From JACCXG01 sp963785755 (GTDB taxonomy: Bacteria; Acidobacteriota; Vicinamibacteria; Vicinamibacterales; 2-12-FULL-66-21), in the NCBI GenBank assembly GCA_963785755.1, contig CAWAXG010000037.1, positions 124,001-188,000 of the forward strand: a stretch of DNA of 64,000 nt. Direction: 5' to 3'. Position 1 is the first letter of the stretch. Every line of letters begins with the position of its first letter. Made by a program: the position numbers and the translations under genes. Below the pieces are notes generated by a model. That model was not told where the DNA came from. It made no database searches and saw only the letters and a program-made list of their open reading frames with translations. Shown in pieces: positions 36,593 through 45,284 of the stretch.

Positions 36593-38308
36593 GTGGCGAG
36601 GCCGGCTGCTCGAGTCCGACGCGGGGGCCAGGTATTGGGCCGGCTGCTGGTTGTGTTCCTCTGGTGCTCCGCCCCGGCGGCTGTTCACGGACAGGATGCC
36701 TGGACGAGCCTCGGCCCTCCCGGCGGTCTCGTCCAAGCGATGGCGATCGCGGACACCACGCCAGAAACGGTTTATGCCGCCACGCGAAACGGCGTCTATG
36801 TGCGACCCTCGCCGTACGCCGACTGGCGGCTCGCCAGTGCCGGCCTCACCGATCCCGATGTTCGCGTTCTCGCGGTTGCCCTGGGCTCACCGGCAACGCT
36901 CTTCGCCGGCACGCCGACGGGTCTCTTCAAGACCAGTGATGGTGGCGCAACCTGGCTGAGGAGTGCGAGTGGCCTGCCCGCTGGCGAAGTGTCCGCGGTG
37001 GCCATCGATCCTGGCTGCGCCGGCCACGGTCTACGCCGGCACGTTGGCCGGCGTCTTCGTGACCGTGAATGGCGGAAGCAGCTGGGAACCCGCGACCACC
37101 GGTCTCCCTGCGGGTCAGGTTCGGTCGATCGCCATCGATCCATTGATCCCGGCGATCATCTATGCAGCGGTCGGCACCCGCGTGTTCAAGACGGTCAACG
37201 GCGGCTCACCACGGTCGACGTGACGGCACTCGTCCTCGATCCGCTCTCGCCGTCGACGCTGTACGCCGGCACCAACGGCGGCGGCGTCTTCAGGAGCACC
37301 AACGGCGCTGCCAGCTGGGCTCCCTACAACGAAGGGCTCACCACCGCTCGAGTGACGACCCTGGCGATCGCGTTCGGTGGTTCGGCTACGGCTATCTCTG
37401 GGCCTTCGGTTACGCGCCTGCGCCTGTATGCGGGCACGGACGGCGGAGGACTCGTGATGCGCCAGCCGCCGGTCCCGGCGTTCGACGGCGACAGCCGCGC
37501 GGATCTCGCCGTCTACCGCCACGGCACAGGCCAGTGGTTCGTCGCGAACTCATCGGACGGCACCGTGACAACCGCGGCCTACGGCGACCCCGCGCATGGC
37601 GACGTGCCGATCCCAGGCGATTACGACGGAGACGGGCGCCGGGACCTGGCCTTCTTCCGTCCGTCCACCGGCAAGTGGCACATGCTGAATTCGGGCACGG
37701 GCCACGAGTTCGTGTTCGCGTTTGGCGTCGCGGCCCTCGGGGATAGGCCGGTGCCGGCGGACTACAACGGCGACGGGCGCACCGATCTGGCGCTGTACCG
37801 CACCACGACCGGAGAATGGTTCGTTGGTGGCGCCGTGATGCAGTTCGGCGCGCCGTCGCTGGGAGACGTGCCCGTGCCGGCAGATTACGACGGCGACGGC
37901 AAGGCCGATATCGCGGTCTATCGCACGTCGACCGCCGACTGGTTCATCTTCGGATCGAAAGTTGGTTTCCGCGCGACACAGTTCGGCGCGGCACACCTTG
38001 GTGACGTGCCGGTGCCCGCAGACTACGACGGCGACGGGAGCACGGATGTGGCGGTCTACCGGACCTCGACCGGCGAGTGGTTCGTCTTTGGATCGTCGGC
38101 CGGCTTCCAGGGCGCGGTGCTTTTCGGAGCGCCACATCTCGGCGACGTGCCAGTGCCGGCGGACTACGACGGCGATGGCCAGGCTGACATCGCGGTGTAC
38201 AGAACGAGCACCGGCGAGTGGTTCGGCTTTGGCACGACTGCAGGCAGCTTCGGTCCGCTGCCATTCGGCAGTCCGGCGCTCGGCGACGTTCCTCTGTCGA
38301 TGCGATGA
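36593..38308 (+). CDS. Secreted BNR/propeller plus FG-GAP repeat protein, with an out-of-frame internal segment
   Basis: Signal peptide (LLVVFLWCSAPAAVHG), then BNR/photosystem-stability-like repeats (TVYAATRNGVY, LFAGTPTGLFKTSDGGATW), then five FG-GAP/VCBS repeats of about 43 residues each with calcium-type DYDGDGRRD/DYNGDGRTD loops. From about 37012 to 37205 the propeller sequence continues in another frame (TVYAGTLAGVFVTVNGGSSW), so two compensating indels put 63 residues out of frame. GTG 36593 lies 6 bases after a TATACT box, so the transcript may be leaderless. It is followed at once by a paralogue with overlapping stop and start. Confidence 0.75.
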   Translation: MARPAARVRRGGQVLGRLLVVFLWCSAPAAVHGQDAWTSLGPPGGLVQAMAIADTTPETVYAATRNGVYVRPSPYADWRLASAGLTDPDVRVLAVALGSPATLFAGTPTGLFKTSDGGATWLRSASGLPAGEVSAVAIDPGCAGHGLRRHVGRRLRDREWRKQLGTRDHRSPCGSGSVDRHRSIDPGDHLCSGRHPRVQDGQRRLTTVDVTALVLDPLSPSTLYAGTNGGGVFRSTNGAASWAPYNEGLTTARVTTLAIAFGGSATAISGPSVTRLRLYAGTDGGGLVMRQPPVPAFDGDSRADLAVYRHGTGQWFVANSSDGTVTTAAYGDPAHGDVPIPGDYDGDGRRDLAFFRPSTGKWHMLNSGTGHEFVFAFGVAALGDRPVPADYNGDGRTDLALYRTTTGEWFVGGAVMQFGAPSLGDVPVPADYDGDGKADIAVYRTSTADWFIFGSKVGFRATQFGAAHLGDVPVPADYDGDGSTDVAVYRTSTGEWFVFGSSAGFQGAVLFGAPHLGDVPVPADYDGDGQADIAVYRTSTGEWFGFGTTAGSFGPLPFGSPALGDVPLSMR

Positions 38309-40191
38309 CCCCAATGACGGCTCTGGCTGCCTCCTCTCACTCCATTACCGGCGTCGTGTTGTGCCTCGCCATGCTCGCGGCTCCTGCTTGCACAGCTGCT
38401 CAGGAACCGTCGATCACTGAATTCCCGCTGCCGACGGCGGCCAGCGGCCCGTCGGGGATTGTTACCGGCCCGGACGGCAACCTCTGGTTCACCGAGGCTT
38501 CGGGCAACCGGATCGGACGCATCACGCCGCACGGCATCATCACGGAATTCCCCGTGCCGACGGCAGCGAGCGACCCCTTCTGGATCGCCGCGGGGCCCGA
38601 TGGCAACCTGTGGTTCACCGAGCGTGCGGGCAACCGGATCGGGCGGATCACGCCCGGCGGGGTCATCACCGAGTTCCCGCTGCCGAGTGCCGGCAGCGAG
38701 CCGTACGGCATCACTGCGGGTCCTGACGGCAACATGTGGTTTACGGAGAGACGCGGCGACAGAGTGGGCCGGATCACGACATCGGGCACGATCGTCGAGT
38801 TCCCGACACCCGGTAGCGGCTCGCCGCGCGGCATTACCACCGGCTCAGATGGGAATCTCTGGTTCGCCGACGCCGGATCGATCGGGCGCCTCACGCCCGG
38901 CGGCACGTTCACAAGCTTCGGCCTGGGGCAAACCTGCGTGCCGCATGTCGGGTGCGTCAGCCTCCTCGCGGAGAGCATCGCTGCAGGGGCCGACGGCCAT
39001 CTCTGGTTCACGTTGCTGTCAAATCCTGCCGCGATTGTCAGGATCACGACGGGGGGCGTCGCGCTCGCCGGGGGCGCCGTCCTGACGAGTGGCAAATTTC
39101 CGGTAACCATCGCCGCCGGCCCCGACGGCAACATGTGGTTCACCGTAGGTCCGTCGTCTCCGAGGATCGCCCGCATCACGCCCACCGGCATCATCACCGA
39201 GTTCCCCCTGCCGACAGGCAGTAGCCCGCTCGGCATCACCGCTGGCCCCGACGGAAACGTCTGGTTCACCGACACCGGCCGCAATGCGATCGGGCGGGTC
39301 GCTTCCCCGGCATCCACGGCAATTGCGGTGTTTCGACCGGGAACGGCCGAATGGTTCATCCGCGCCATGGACGGCAGCCTGACTTACGCCCAGTGGGGTG
39401 CGCCGCAGGCGTCGGGGCTGGATGACACGCCAGTCCCTGGTGACTACGACGGCGATGACAGGGCGGATGTCGCGGTCTACCGCAGGGCGACAGGCGAATG
39501 GTTCATCCTCCAGTCGTCGAATGGAGGACCGACGCGCGTGGAGTGGGGTTCCCTCGCGGCGGACGGGCTTGGCGATACGCCGGTTCCAGCTGACTACGAC
39601 GGTGATGGCAAAGCCGATGTCGCGGTCTACCGCAAGGCCACCGGCGAGTGGTTCATTCTCCCGTCCTCCGACGCGGTTGCGAGCGTCGTGGGCTTTGGCG
39701 CCCCCGAGTCAACCGGGCTTGGTGATGTGCCGGTTCCCGCCGACTACGACGGGGATGGCAGAGCGGATATCGCCGTCTATCGCAGGGCCACCGGCGCGTG
39801 GTTCATTCTCCGATCCTCGGGTGCCGGTGCGCGGCTCGTGGACTGGGGCGCCGCCGAGGCGACCGGGCTTGGCGATGTGCCGGTTCCCGCCGACTACGAC
39901 GGGGATGGCAGAGCGGATGTCGCCGTCTATCGCGCGGCGACCGGCGAGTGGTTCGTGCTCCGCTCTTCGGACGCAGAGCTGGTTTACGGGTCCTGGGGAG
40001 CCCCGTCGTCGATCGCACTGGGTGATGTCCCTGTGCCGGGCGACTACGATGCGGACGGCCGGGCCGATCTTGCTGTCTATCGCCAGACGTCGGGGCAATG
40101 GTTCATCCTCAACTCATCCAACGGCAGCCCCATCACCTGGCAGTGGGGCGGTCCAAGCCTCGGCGATGTGCCGGTCGCGGCGAGATACTGA
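38305..40191 (+). CDS. Secreted streptogramin-lyase-like propeller plus FG-GAP repeat protein
   Basis: 628 residues from ATG 38305, overlapping the previous stop (ATGA). Signal peptide (VVLCLAMLAAPACTAAQ), then a seven-blade Vgb-like propeller with repeated GPDGNLWFTE and NRIGRITP/TGIITEFPLP motifs (about residues 35-330). Then six FG-GAP-type repeats each ending in DYDGDGRADVAVYRRATGEW follow. The lyase catalytic residues cannot be assigned here, and the propeller may serve only binding. The C-terminal repeats are near-copies of those in the upstream gene, pointing to duplication. Confidence 0.85.
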   Translation: MTPMTALAASSHSITGVVLCLAMLAAPACTAAQEPSITEFPLPTAASGPSGIVTGPDGNLWFTEASGNRIGRITPHGIITEFPVPTAASDPFWIAAGPDGNLWFTERAGNRIGRITPGGVITEFPLPSAGSEPYGITAGPDGNMWFTERRGDRVGRITTSGTIVEFPTPGSGSPRGITTGSDGNLWFADAGSIGRLTPGGTFTSFGLGQTCVPHVGCVSLLAESIAAGADGHLWFTLLSNPAAIVRITTGGVALAGGAVLTSGKFPVTIAAGPDGNMWFTVGPSSPRIARITPTGIITEFPLPTGSSPLGITAGPDGNVWFTDTGRNAIGRVASPASTAIAVFRPGTAEWFIRAMDGSLTYAQWGAPQASGLDDTPVPGDYDGDDRADVAVYRRATGEWFILQSSNGGPTRVEWGSLAADGLGDTPVPADYDGDGKADVAVYRKATGEWFILPSSDAVASVVGFGAPESTGLGDVPVPADYDGDGRADIAVYRRATGAWFILRSSGAGARLVDWGAAEATGLGDVPVPADYDGDGRADVAVYRAATGEWFVLRSSDAELVYGSWGAPSSIALGDVPVPGDYDADGRADLAVYRQTSGQWFILNSSNGSPITWQWGGPSLGDVPVAARY

Positions 40192-40265
40192 GCCGGGCAC
40201 GCCCCCCGGTAGTCCGAACTCCGGCCATCATCCTGCCGTCGAACCTAGGGTGGGCTCTGCCCGAA

Positions 40266-40290
40266 GCCGTCAACGGGTCGCGTTGACGGC
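40266..40290. other. Hairpin between the FG-GAP gene and the ATPase unit
   Basis: GCCGTCAAC (40266-40274) and GTTGACGGC (40282-40290) form a perfect 9-base stem with a 7-base loop. No T-run follows. It may terminate the FG-GAP transcript or act as an operator for the downstream unit. The last 40 bases before 40356 are AT-richer than their surroundings. Confidence 0.5.
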
Positions 40291-40355
40291 GGGAAGACTT
40301 CCTCGTACTCTTCAGAGTCGTTTCGCTTTTATTTCACTAGCAAGGAAAACTGTCG

Positions 40356-40520
40356 ATGCACCGGCCGAGCGCACAGGAGTTCCTTCAATCGCTGCTCGAA
40401 ACGCTCGAGGATCTGCCGCCGGGTTTCGATCGACGCTTTGAAGAAATACTGAAGAAGGATGAAGAAGGGGACCGCTCGCAGGCGATCCGTCAGCTGTTCG
40501 AGGAATTCGCCGGTGAATGA
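40356..40520 (+). CDS. 54-residue acidic protein paired with the SMC-like ATPase
   Basis: ATG 40356 opens a 54-residue frame (MHRPSAQEFLQSLLETLEDL, then RRFEEILKKDEEGDRSQAIR) that is helical and strongly acidic. Its stop overlaps the ATPase start by 8 bases, so the two are cotranslated. An AAGGA stretch lies upstream of the ATG. No family is recognised. Its size and position are those of an antitoxin-like or scaffold subunit. Confidence 0.6.
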   Translation: MHRPSAQEFLQSLLETLEDLPPGFDRRFEEILKKDEEGDRSQAIRQLFEEFAGE

Positions 40521-42810
40521 AAAGGTCCAGCGTCTCGTGATGCACGCATTCCGTGGAATCCCCGGCGAGATGACCGTGGATTTCGGGAAGGGTGAGAGCA
40601 TCGTCATCTACGGGGACAATGGCACTGGAAAAAGCACGATCGCCGATGCGCTCGAGTGGTATTTCACGGGCGGGATCGAGCTGCTTTCGCATGAGGGACG
40701 CCAGCACGCCGTGCGCTACGTGGGCGGCGAGACCAATGGCGCGACCTCGGTCGAGGTGATCACAAACGGTTCGCTCGGCGGAACGGTTGTCATTCCCGAC
40801 GAGCGCGATGCTGAACGCTTTCACGCGATCCGTCGGGAAACGTTCCTGCTCCGTGGCCGCACCCTTGCCGACTTCATCAACAAGACCAAAACGGAGAAGT
40901 GGAAAGCCCTCGTCGAAATCCTCGGCCTGGACGATGTCGAGCGTCTTCGAGAGGACCTTCAACGAGCGCGAAACGACCTTCGCAAGATATCCAAAGCTGC
41001 GGAGGAAGAAGTCCGGTCGTACCAGCGAGCCCTGGCTTCGGGAACCGGGGAAGTCAGCCAAGACACGGTTCTCGAAAATCTCCAGCAGTTCTGCCGGATG
41101 CTAGGTGTCGAGCCACCCGAATCTCTCGATCAGGTGGTGGATTCTTCCTGGTTGACGGCAGCGGTTGGCGCCAGTACGGCTGGTGCTGAGGCGTCCGATC
41201 GCGAGACGCTGCTCGCGGAGATCAAGACACTGAGTCCACCGGCGTTCGATCGCAAGGCCCTTGACGGATGGAATGATCTCGTGACCTCCGACCGGGCGCG
41301 GCTTCTCCCGCGCGCCGGCCTGGTGCGCGAGGCGAAACGGCTTGTCGAGGCGGGATCAATCGAGGAGGGACGCTGTCCACTCTGCGGCCAGAAAGTCGAT
41401 GTCAAGGCCCTCGCGAAGAGAATCGAAGGCGCGCTCGTGGAAGTGATGGAAGCGTCTCGAGACTTCGATCGGTTCCGCGACCCGATCGCGCAGCAGGCCG
41501 ATGATCTCGAGGCCGCCCACGAGAAGCGGCGCTCCATTCACAGCCGTGCGCGCGCCATGGAGCTCGAGCTGCCGCCGGTTCCGGATATTCCGCACGCCGG
41601 GCTCAGGATCGCAGTCGATGCGCTGGCTCCTGCCCCAAGCGAGGCGATCACCGACGGCTTGTCCGAAGTCCGCAAGTGGGACAAGGCGGTCGGAGCGCTG
41701 GCTCGAAAGGCTGCGCCAGCGAAACCCAGTACGCGCGACACGCAGCTCGTCATGCTGGCTGCGTTATGCCAGCAGGTGAATGCCTGGCGGATGGCAGAGC
41801 AGAAAGCCTCGCGAGCCGGCCGCGCGCTGCTCCTCGCCGAGCGCGTATTCGACTCGTACCAGAAGAAGCAGAAAGAAGATCTTGCCGAGCTCCTGACTGC
41901 GATCAGCCGGCGCGTGGCGCAGACCTATTCGGCGCTCCATCCGGGCGAGGATCTCGATGCGGTGAGCGTCGAGCCATGGACCGCCAAGGGCATCGAGCTG
42001 GCGATCGACTTCTACGGGTCGCGGCAGCGCCCTCCGCACGGCGTCCTCAGCGAGTCGCATCTGAACTCGCTCGCGATCGCGCTCTTCCTGGCTATGGCGC
42101 AAAGCTTCAACCAGCGGATCGGCTTCCTGCTGCTCGATGACGTGATCAACAGCTTCGACGTCGAGCATCGCGGGCGGCTCGCGGAGCTGCTGGCCGAAGG
42201 ATTCGCCGAGTGGCAGCTCATCGTTCTCACCCACGACCAGCAGTTCTTCGAACACCTGAGCCGGCGCGCACCCTCGTGGCGCAAGCTCGAGTTCACGTCC
42301 TGGAGCTATGCGGACGGCCCGCGGACGACCCAATATGAAACGGCGGGCATTCTCCGGGCTGCGCGGGAGCGACTGGACAGCGGCGACGTCCAGGGTGCTG
42401 CCACCAAGGCACGTCGCGCGCTCGAGGAACTGCTGCAGGAGGTGTGTGAGGCACTGTGGGCGCCATTGCCGTTCCGACGCGGCCAGGCGAACGATAAACG
42501 AGAGATCGGCGAACTTTTCAGGGGACTCCGGCGTACGCTGAAGGAGCGCGCGAAGACCCTGTTGGACTCCTCGGTCGAGCCGCTGCTGAAGCACCTCGAG
42601 GCGGACGTCGGGGCGACGCTGAACGTTGCGGTGCACGGAAGCCGCGGCCGTGCCGGAGCAAGCGAAGTGGAGGCTGCGCTGGAACGCATCGCCAGGCTGG
42701 ACCAGACGTGGACGTGCCCGGAGTGTCGAACCCGCATCTGGCACCGCGGAAGCCCCGAGGCCGGGCGCTGCAAGTGCGGGCAGAGTGTGTTCCCGCCGGC
42801 GCGCGGCTGA
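40513..42810 (+). CDS. SMC/Rad50-like ABC ATPase with zinc motifs
   Basis: 765 residues from GTG 40513. ATPase head: FRGIPGEMTVDFGKGESIVI then Walker A YGDNGTGKST (about 32-41); signature-like LSESHLNSLAIALFLAM (about 510); Walker B FLLLDDVINSFD (about 538); H-loop VLTHDQQFF (about 574). Between the halves is a coiled-coil region with CPLCGQ (about 287), like a Rad50 zinc hook. After the head comes a helical domain (AATKARRALEELLQEVCEAL), then LNVAVHGSRG and a C-terminal zinc ribbon CPECRTRIW...CKCGQ. Such heads occur in DNA repair and in antiphage systems (RloC, Lamassu, AAA_13 types). No nuclease domain is recognisable. It is paired with the 54-residue protein. Confidence 0.85.
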   Translation: MNEKVQRLVMHAFRGIPGEMTVDFGKGESIVIYGDNGTGKSTIADALEWYFTGGIELLSHEGRQHAVRYVGGETNGATSVEVITNGSLGGTVVIPDERDAERFHAIRRETFLLRGRTLADFINKTKTEKWKALVEILGLDDVERLREDLQRARNDLRKISKAAEEEVRSYQRALASGTGEVSQDTVLENLQQFCRMLGVEPPESLDQVVDSSWLTAAVGASTAGAEASDRETLLAEIKTLSPPAFDRKALDGWNDLVTSDRARLLPRAGLVREAKRLVEAGSIEEGRCPLCGQKVDVKALAKRIEGALVEVMEASRDFDRFRDPIAQQADDLEAAHEKRRSIHSRARAMELELPPVPDIPHAGLRIAVDALAPAPSEAITDGLSEVRKWDKAVGALARKAAPAKPSTRDTQLVMLAALCQQVNAWRMAEQKASRAGRALLLAERVFDSYQKKQKEDLAELLTAISRRVAQTYSALHPGEDLDAVSVEPWTAKGIELAIDFYGSRQRPPHGVLSESHLNSLAIALFLAMAQSFNQRIGFLLLDDVINSFDVEHRGRLAELLAEGFAEWQLIVLTHDQQFFEHLSRRAPSWRKLEFTSWSYADGPRTTQYETAGILRAARERLDSGDVQGAATKARRALEELLQEVCEALWAPLPFRRGQANDKREIGELFRGLRRTLKERAKTLLDSSVEPLLKHLEADVGATLNVAVHGSRGRAGASEVEAALERIARLDQTWTCPECRTRIWHRGSPEAGRCKCGQSVFPPARG

Positions 42811-42825
42811 TCGAGCAGTCAACGC

Positions 42826-45192
42826 ATGACGACGAGCCGCTCCAGGTGGTCCACTGTTCCGCGGGACGCGAACTCGGGGCAGGCAACTTTGATCGGTAGG
42901 CAACTGGGTCACTACGTCGTCCTGAGTGGGCTTGGCAGCGGCGGCATGGGCGACGTCTACGTTGCGCACGACACCAGGCTCGACCGCCGCATCGCGCTCA
43001 AGCTTCCCGGTCGCGAGTTCTCTGCATCGGCCAATCGTCTTGCGCTGTTCCAGCGGGAGGCGAGAGCCGCTGCCGCCCTCAATCATCCCAACATCGTGCA
43101 CCTGTACTCGGTCGAAGAAGCCGATGGCCTGATCTTCCTGACGATGGAGCTCGTCCACGGCCGGAGCCTGCGCGAGCTCCTGAACGATGAGGCTCCACTG
43201 GCGCTTCCGAGAGCGCTCGCGTTCGCGGCCCAGATCGCCGAGGGGCTCGTGTGTGCTCATGCCGCGGGCGTGCTGCATCGCGATCTGAAGCCGGGAAACG
43301 TCATGATTACGGCCGACGATCGCGTCAAGATCCTCGACTTCGGAGTGGCGAAGTTTTTCGGGCCCGCTTCGATGCCGGATCCGGAAGGCGTAACGACGGC
43401 GGCCGAGATGTCCATCAGCGGCACGACTGTCGGCACGATCGGCTACATGTCGCCCGAGCAGGCGCTTGGCAAGACGGTCGATGCGCGCAGCGACCTTTTC
43501 GCGCTGGGAGTCGTACTTTTCGAGATGGTCACCGGGAGAGCTCCTTTCGAGGGCGACACGCCGGCGATGGTCTTCGATCACCTGCTGAACCGGCGGCCGC
43601 TCCCGGTTCAGAGCTTGAACCCGGAGCTTCCCGCGTTTCTGGTTGCCATGATCGACAAAGCCCTCGAGAAGGATCCGAATCGACGCTATCGGTCAGCGAA
43701 CGATTTCCTCGAGGAACTGGGGCGCCTCGACGCTACGGCGGGCAGGCCGGCGCGGCACGCAGCGACCGCGGTCCCGGTCCAGGCCGAAGGCAGGATGACA
43801 TCCTCGATCGTCGTGCTCCCCTTCGTCGACATGAGCCCGGAACAGGACCAGGAGTACTTCTGTCATGGGATTACCGAGGAGATCATCAATACCTTGACGA
43901 GGATTCCCGGTCTGCGCGTGATCTCTCGCACATCGGCTTTCGCATTTCAGGGTGGAAACCTCGAAGTCACGGAGATCGGCAGGAGATTGCGGGTGGGAAC
44001 GGCTCTCGAGGGGAGCGTTCGAAAGGCCGGAGACCGGGTGCGCGTCGCCGCGCAGCTCGTCAATGCCGAGGACGGCTATCAGGTCTGGTCCAAGCGTTTC
44101 GATCGCAAACTCTCCGATGTGTTCGCGATTCAGGACGAGGTCGCGGCGGCCATCGTGAACGAGCTCCGGATGGAGTTCGCCACGCTTTCGCCGGCGAAGC
44201 GAGCACCATGCGACGTCGTGGCGCACGACGCATACCTGAGGGGGATGTACGCGCTGAACAAACGGACGGCCGATTCGGTGCGGCGTGCGCTTGACGAGTT
44301 CCGGGACGCCATCACTCGGGATTCCGGGTTCGCTCCGGCCTACGCTGGCCTCGCCGAGAGCCACATCTGGTTTTACTCGGGGCTGGGCATCCTTCCAGCA
44401 ACGGACACCGTGCCCGAGGCTCGATCGGCGGTTGAGAAAGCTCTGGAGATGGACCCGACGCTGGCCGATGCCCACAAGGTGCGCGCGCTCATCGCGATGA
44501 ACCACGATTGGGATCGCAACGGCGCCGAGGAGGCGCTCACCGCGGCGCTGCGGTTCGGTCCCGGGTCGGCGGCGGCGCATCTCTGGAACGCATGGAGGCT
44601 CGCGCTTCTCGAGGGGCGGCACGACCGTGCCCTCATCGAGCTGGAGGAGGCCGAGCGACTCGACCCGCTGGATCTCCAGGTGAAGACGCAGATCGGCTAC
44701 GTCCACTATTTTCATCACGACCTCGATCGCGCACTCGCGCAGTTCGAAAAAGTCGTGGAGCTGGAGCCGTCCTTCGCCTTTGCGCACTATGCGATCGGTG
44801 ATGTCTGTACGCAAAAGGGCGAGTACGACCGGGCGCTCTCAGAGTTCGATAAGGCGATCGAGCTGGGCGGCCGGTCGGCGAACCACATCGGCGTCCTCGG
44901 GTATGCCTATGGCCGCTCCGGAAACCGCGACCGCGCGACGGAGCATCTCCAGGAGCTCACAGAGCGCGCCACCCACAGCCATGTGTCCGCGATGTGGAGG
45001 GCCCTCGTCCATCTTGGTCTCGGTGATCTCGATAGCCTCTTCCACTGCCTGGATCGCGCGTTCGAGGAGCGGGATGGTTCGTTGATTCTGATCACGGCTG
45101 CGGTCGAATTCGATCCGGTGCGCGACGATCCACGATTCAAGGCGCTTTTGGGCAGGATGAGGCTCGGACATCTCGCTTCCGCCAGTTCTTGA
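42826..45192 (+). CDS. Ser/Thr protein kinase fused to a TolB-like domain and TPR repeats
   Basis: 788 residues. Kinase domain (about 25-295): GLGSGGMGDVYVAHD, IALKL lysine, LHRDLKPGNVMI, ILDFGVAKF and GYMSPEQALG. Then a TolB/CadC-like N-domain module (SIVVLPFVDMSPEQDQEYF, EGSVRKAGDRVRVAAQLV), and at least six TPRs (for example FEKVVELEPSFAFAHYAIGD). No transmembrane helix is obvious. Such kinases are abundant in Acidobacteriota and usually act on unknown partners. It starts 15 bases after the ATPase stop, so read-through from that unit is possible. Confidence 0.9.
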   Translation: MTTSRSRWSTVPRDANSGQATLIGRQLGHYVVLSGLGSGGMGDVYVAHDTRLDRRIALKLPGREFSASANRLALFQREARAAAALNHPNIVHLYSVEEADGLIFLTMELVHGRSLRELLNDEAPLALPRALAFAAQIAEGLVCAHAAGVLHRDLKPGNVMITADDRVKILDFGVAKFFGPASMPDPEGVTTAAEMSISGTTVGTIGYMSPEQALGKTVDARSDLFALGVVLFEMVTGRAPFEGDTPAMVFDHLLNRRPLPVQSLNPELPAFLVAMIDKALEKDPNRRYRSANDFLEELGRLDATAGRPARHAATAVPVQAEGRMTSSIVVLPFVDMSPEQDQEYFCHGITEEIINTLTRIPGLRVISRTSAFAFQGGNLEVTEIGRRLRVGTALEGSVRKAGDRVRVAAQLVNAEDGYQVWSKRFDRKLSDVFAIQDEVAAAIVNELRMEFATLSPAKRAPCDVVAHDAYLRGMYALNKRTADSVRRALDEFRDAITRDSGFAPAYAGLAESHIWFYSGLGILPATDTVPEARSAVEKALEMDPTLADAHKVRALIAMNHDWDRNGAEEALTAALRFGPGSAAAHLWNAWRLALLEGRHDRALIELEEAERLDPLDLQVKTQIGYVHYFHHDLDRALAQFEKVVELEPSFAFAHYAIGDVCTQKGEYDRALSEFDKAIELGGRSANHIGVLGYAYGRSGNRDRATEHLQELTERATHSHVSAMWRALVHLGLGDLDSLFHCLDRAFEERDGSLILITAAVEFDPVRDDPRFKALLGRMRLGHLASASS

Positions 45193-45284
45193 CCTGATTG
45201 CCGCCCCTGCGAAGGTGCTGCGGGTTCAGGGCCCTTCAGCGTCTGGCGCGAACGCGAACATCGGCCTTATGTCATTATCGCCTC

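Noticed and set aside
40513..42810. HEPN ribonuclease Rx4-6H motif in the ATPase C-terminus
   Set aside because: The His in LNVAVHG has no Arg at the required distance, so a HEPN nuclease cannot be claimed from sequence alone.
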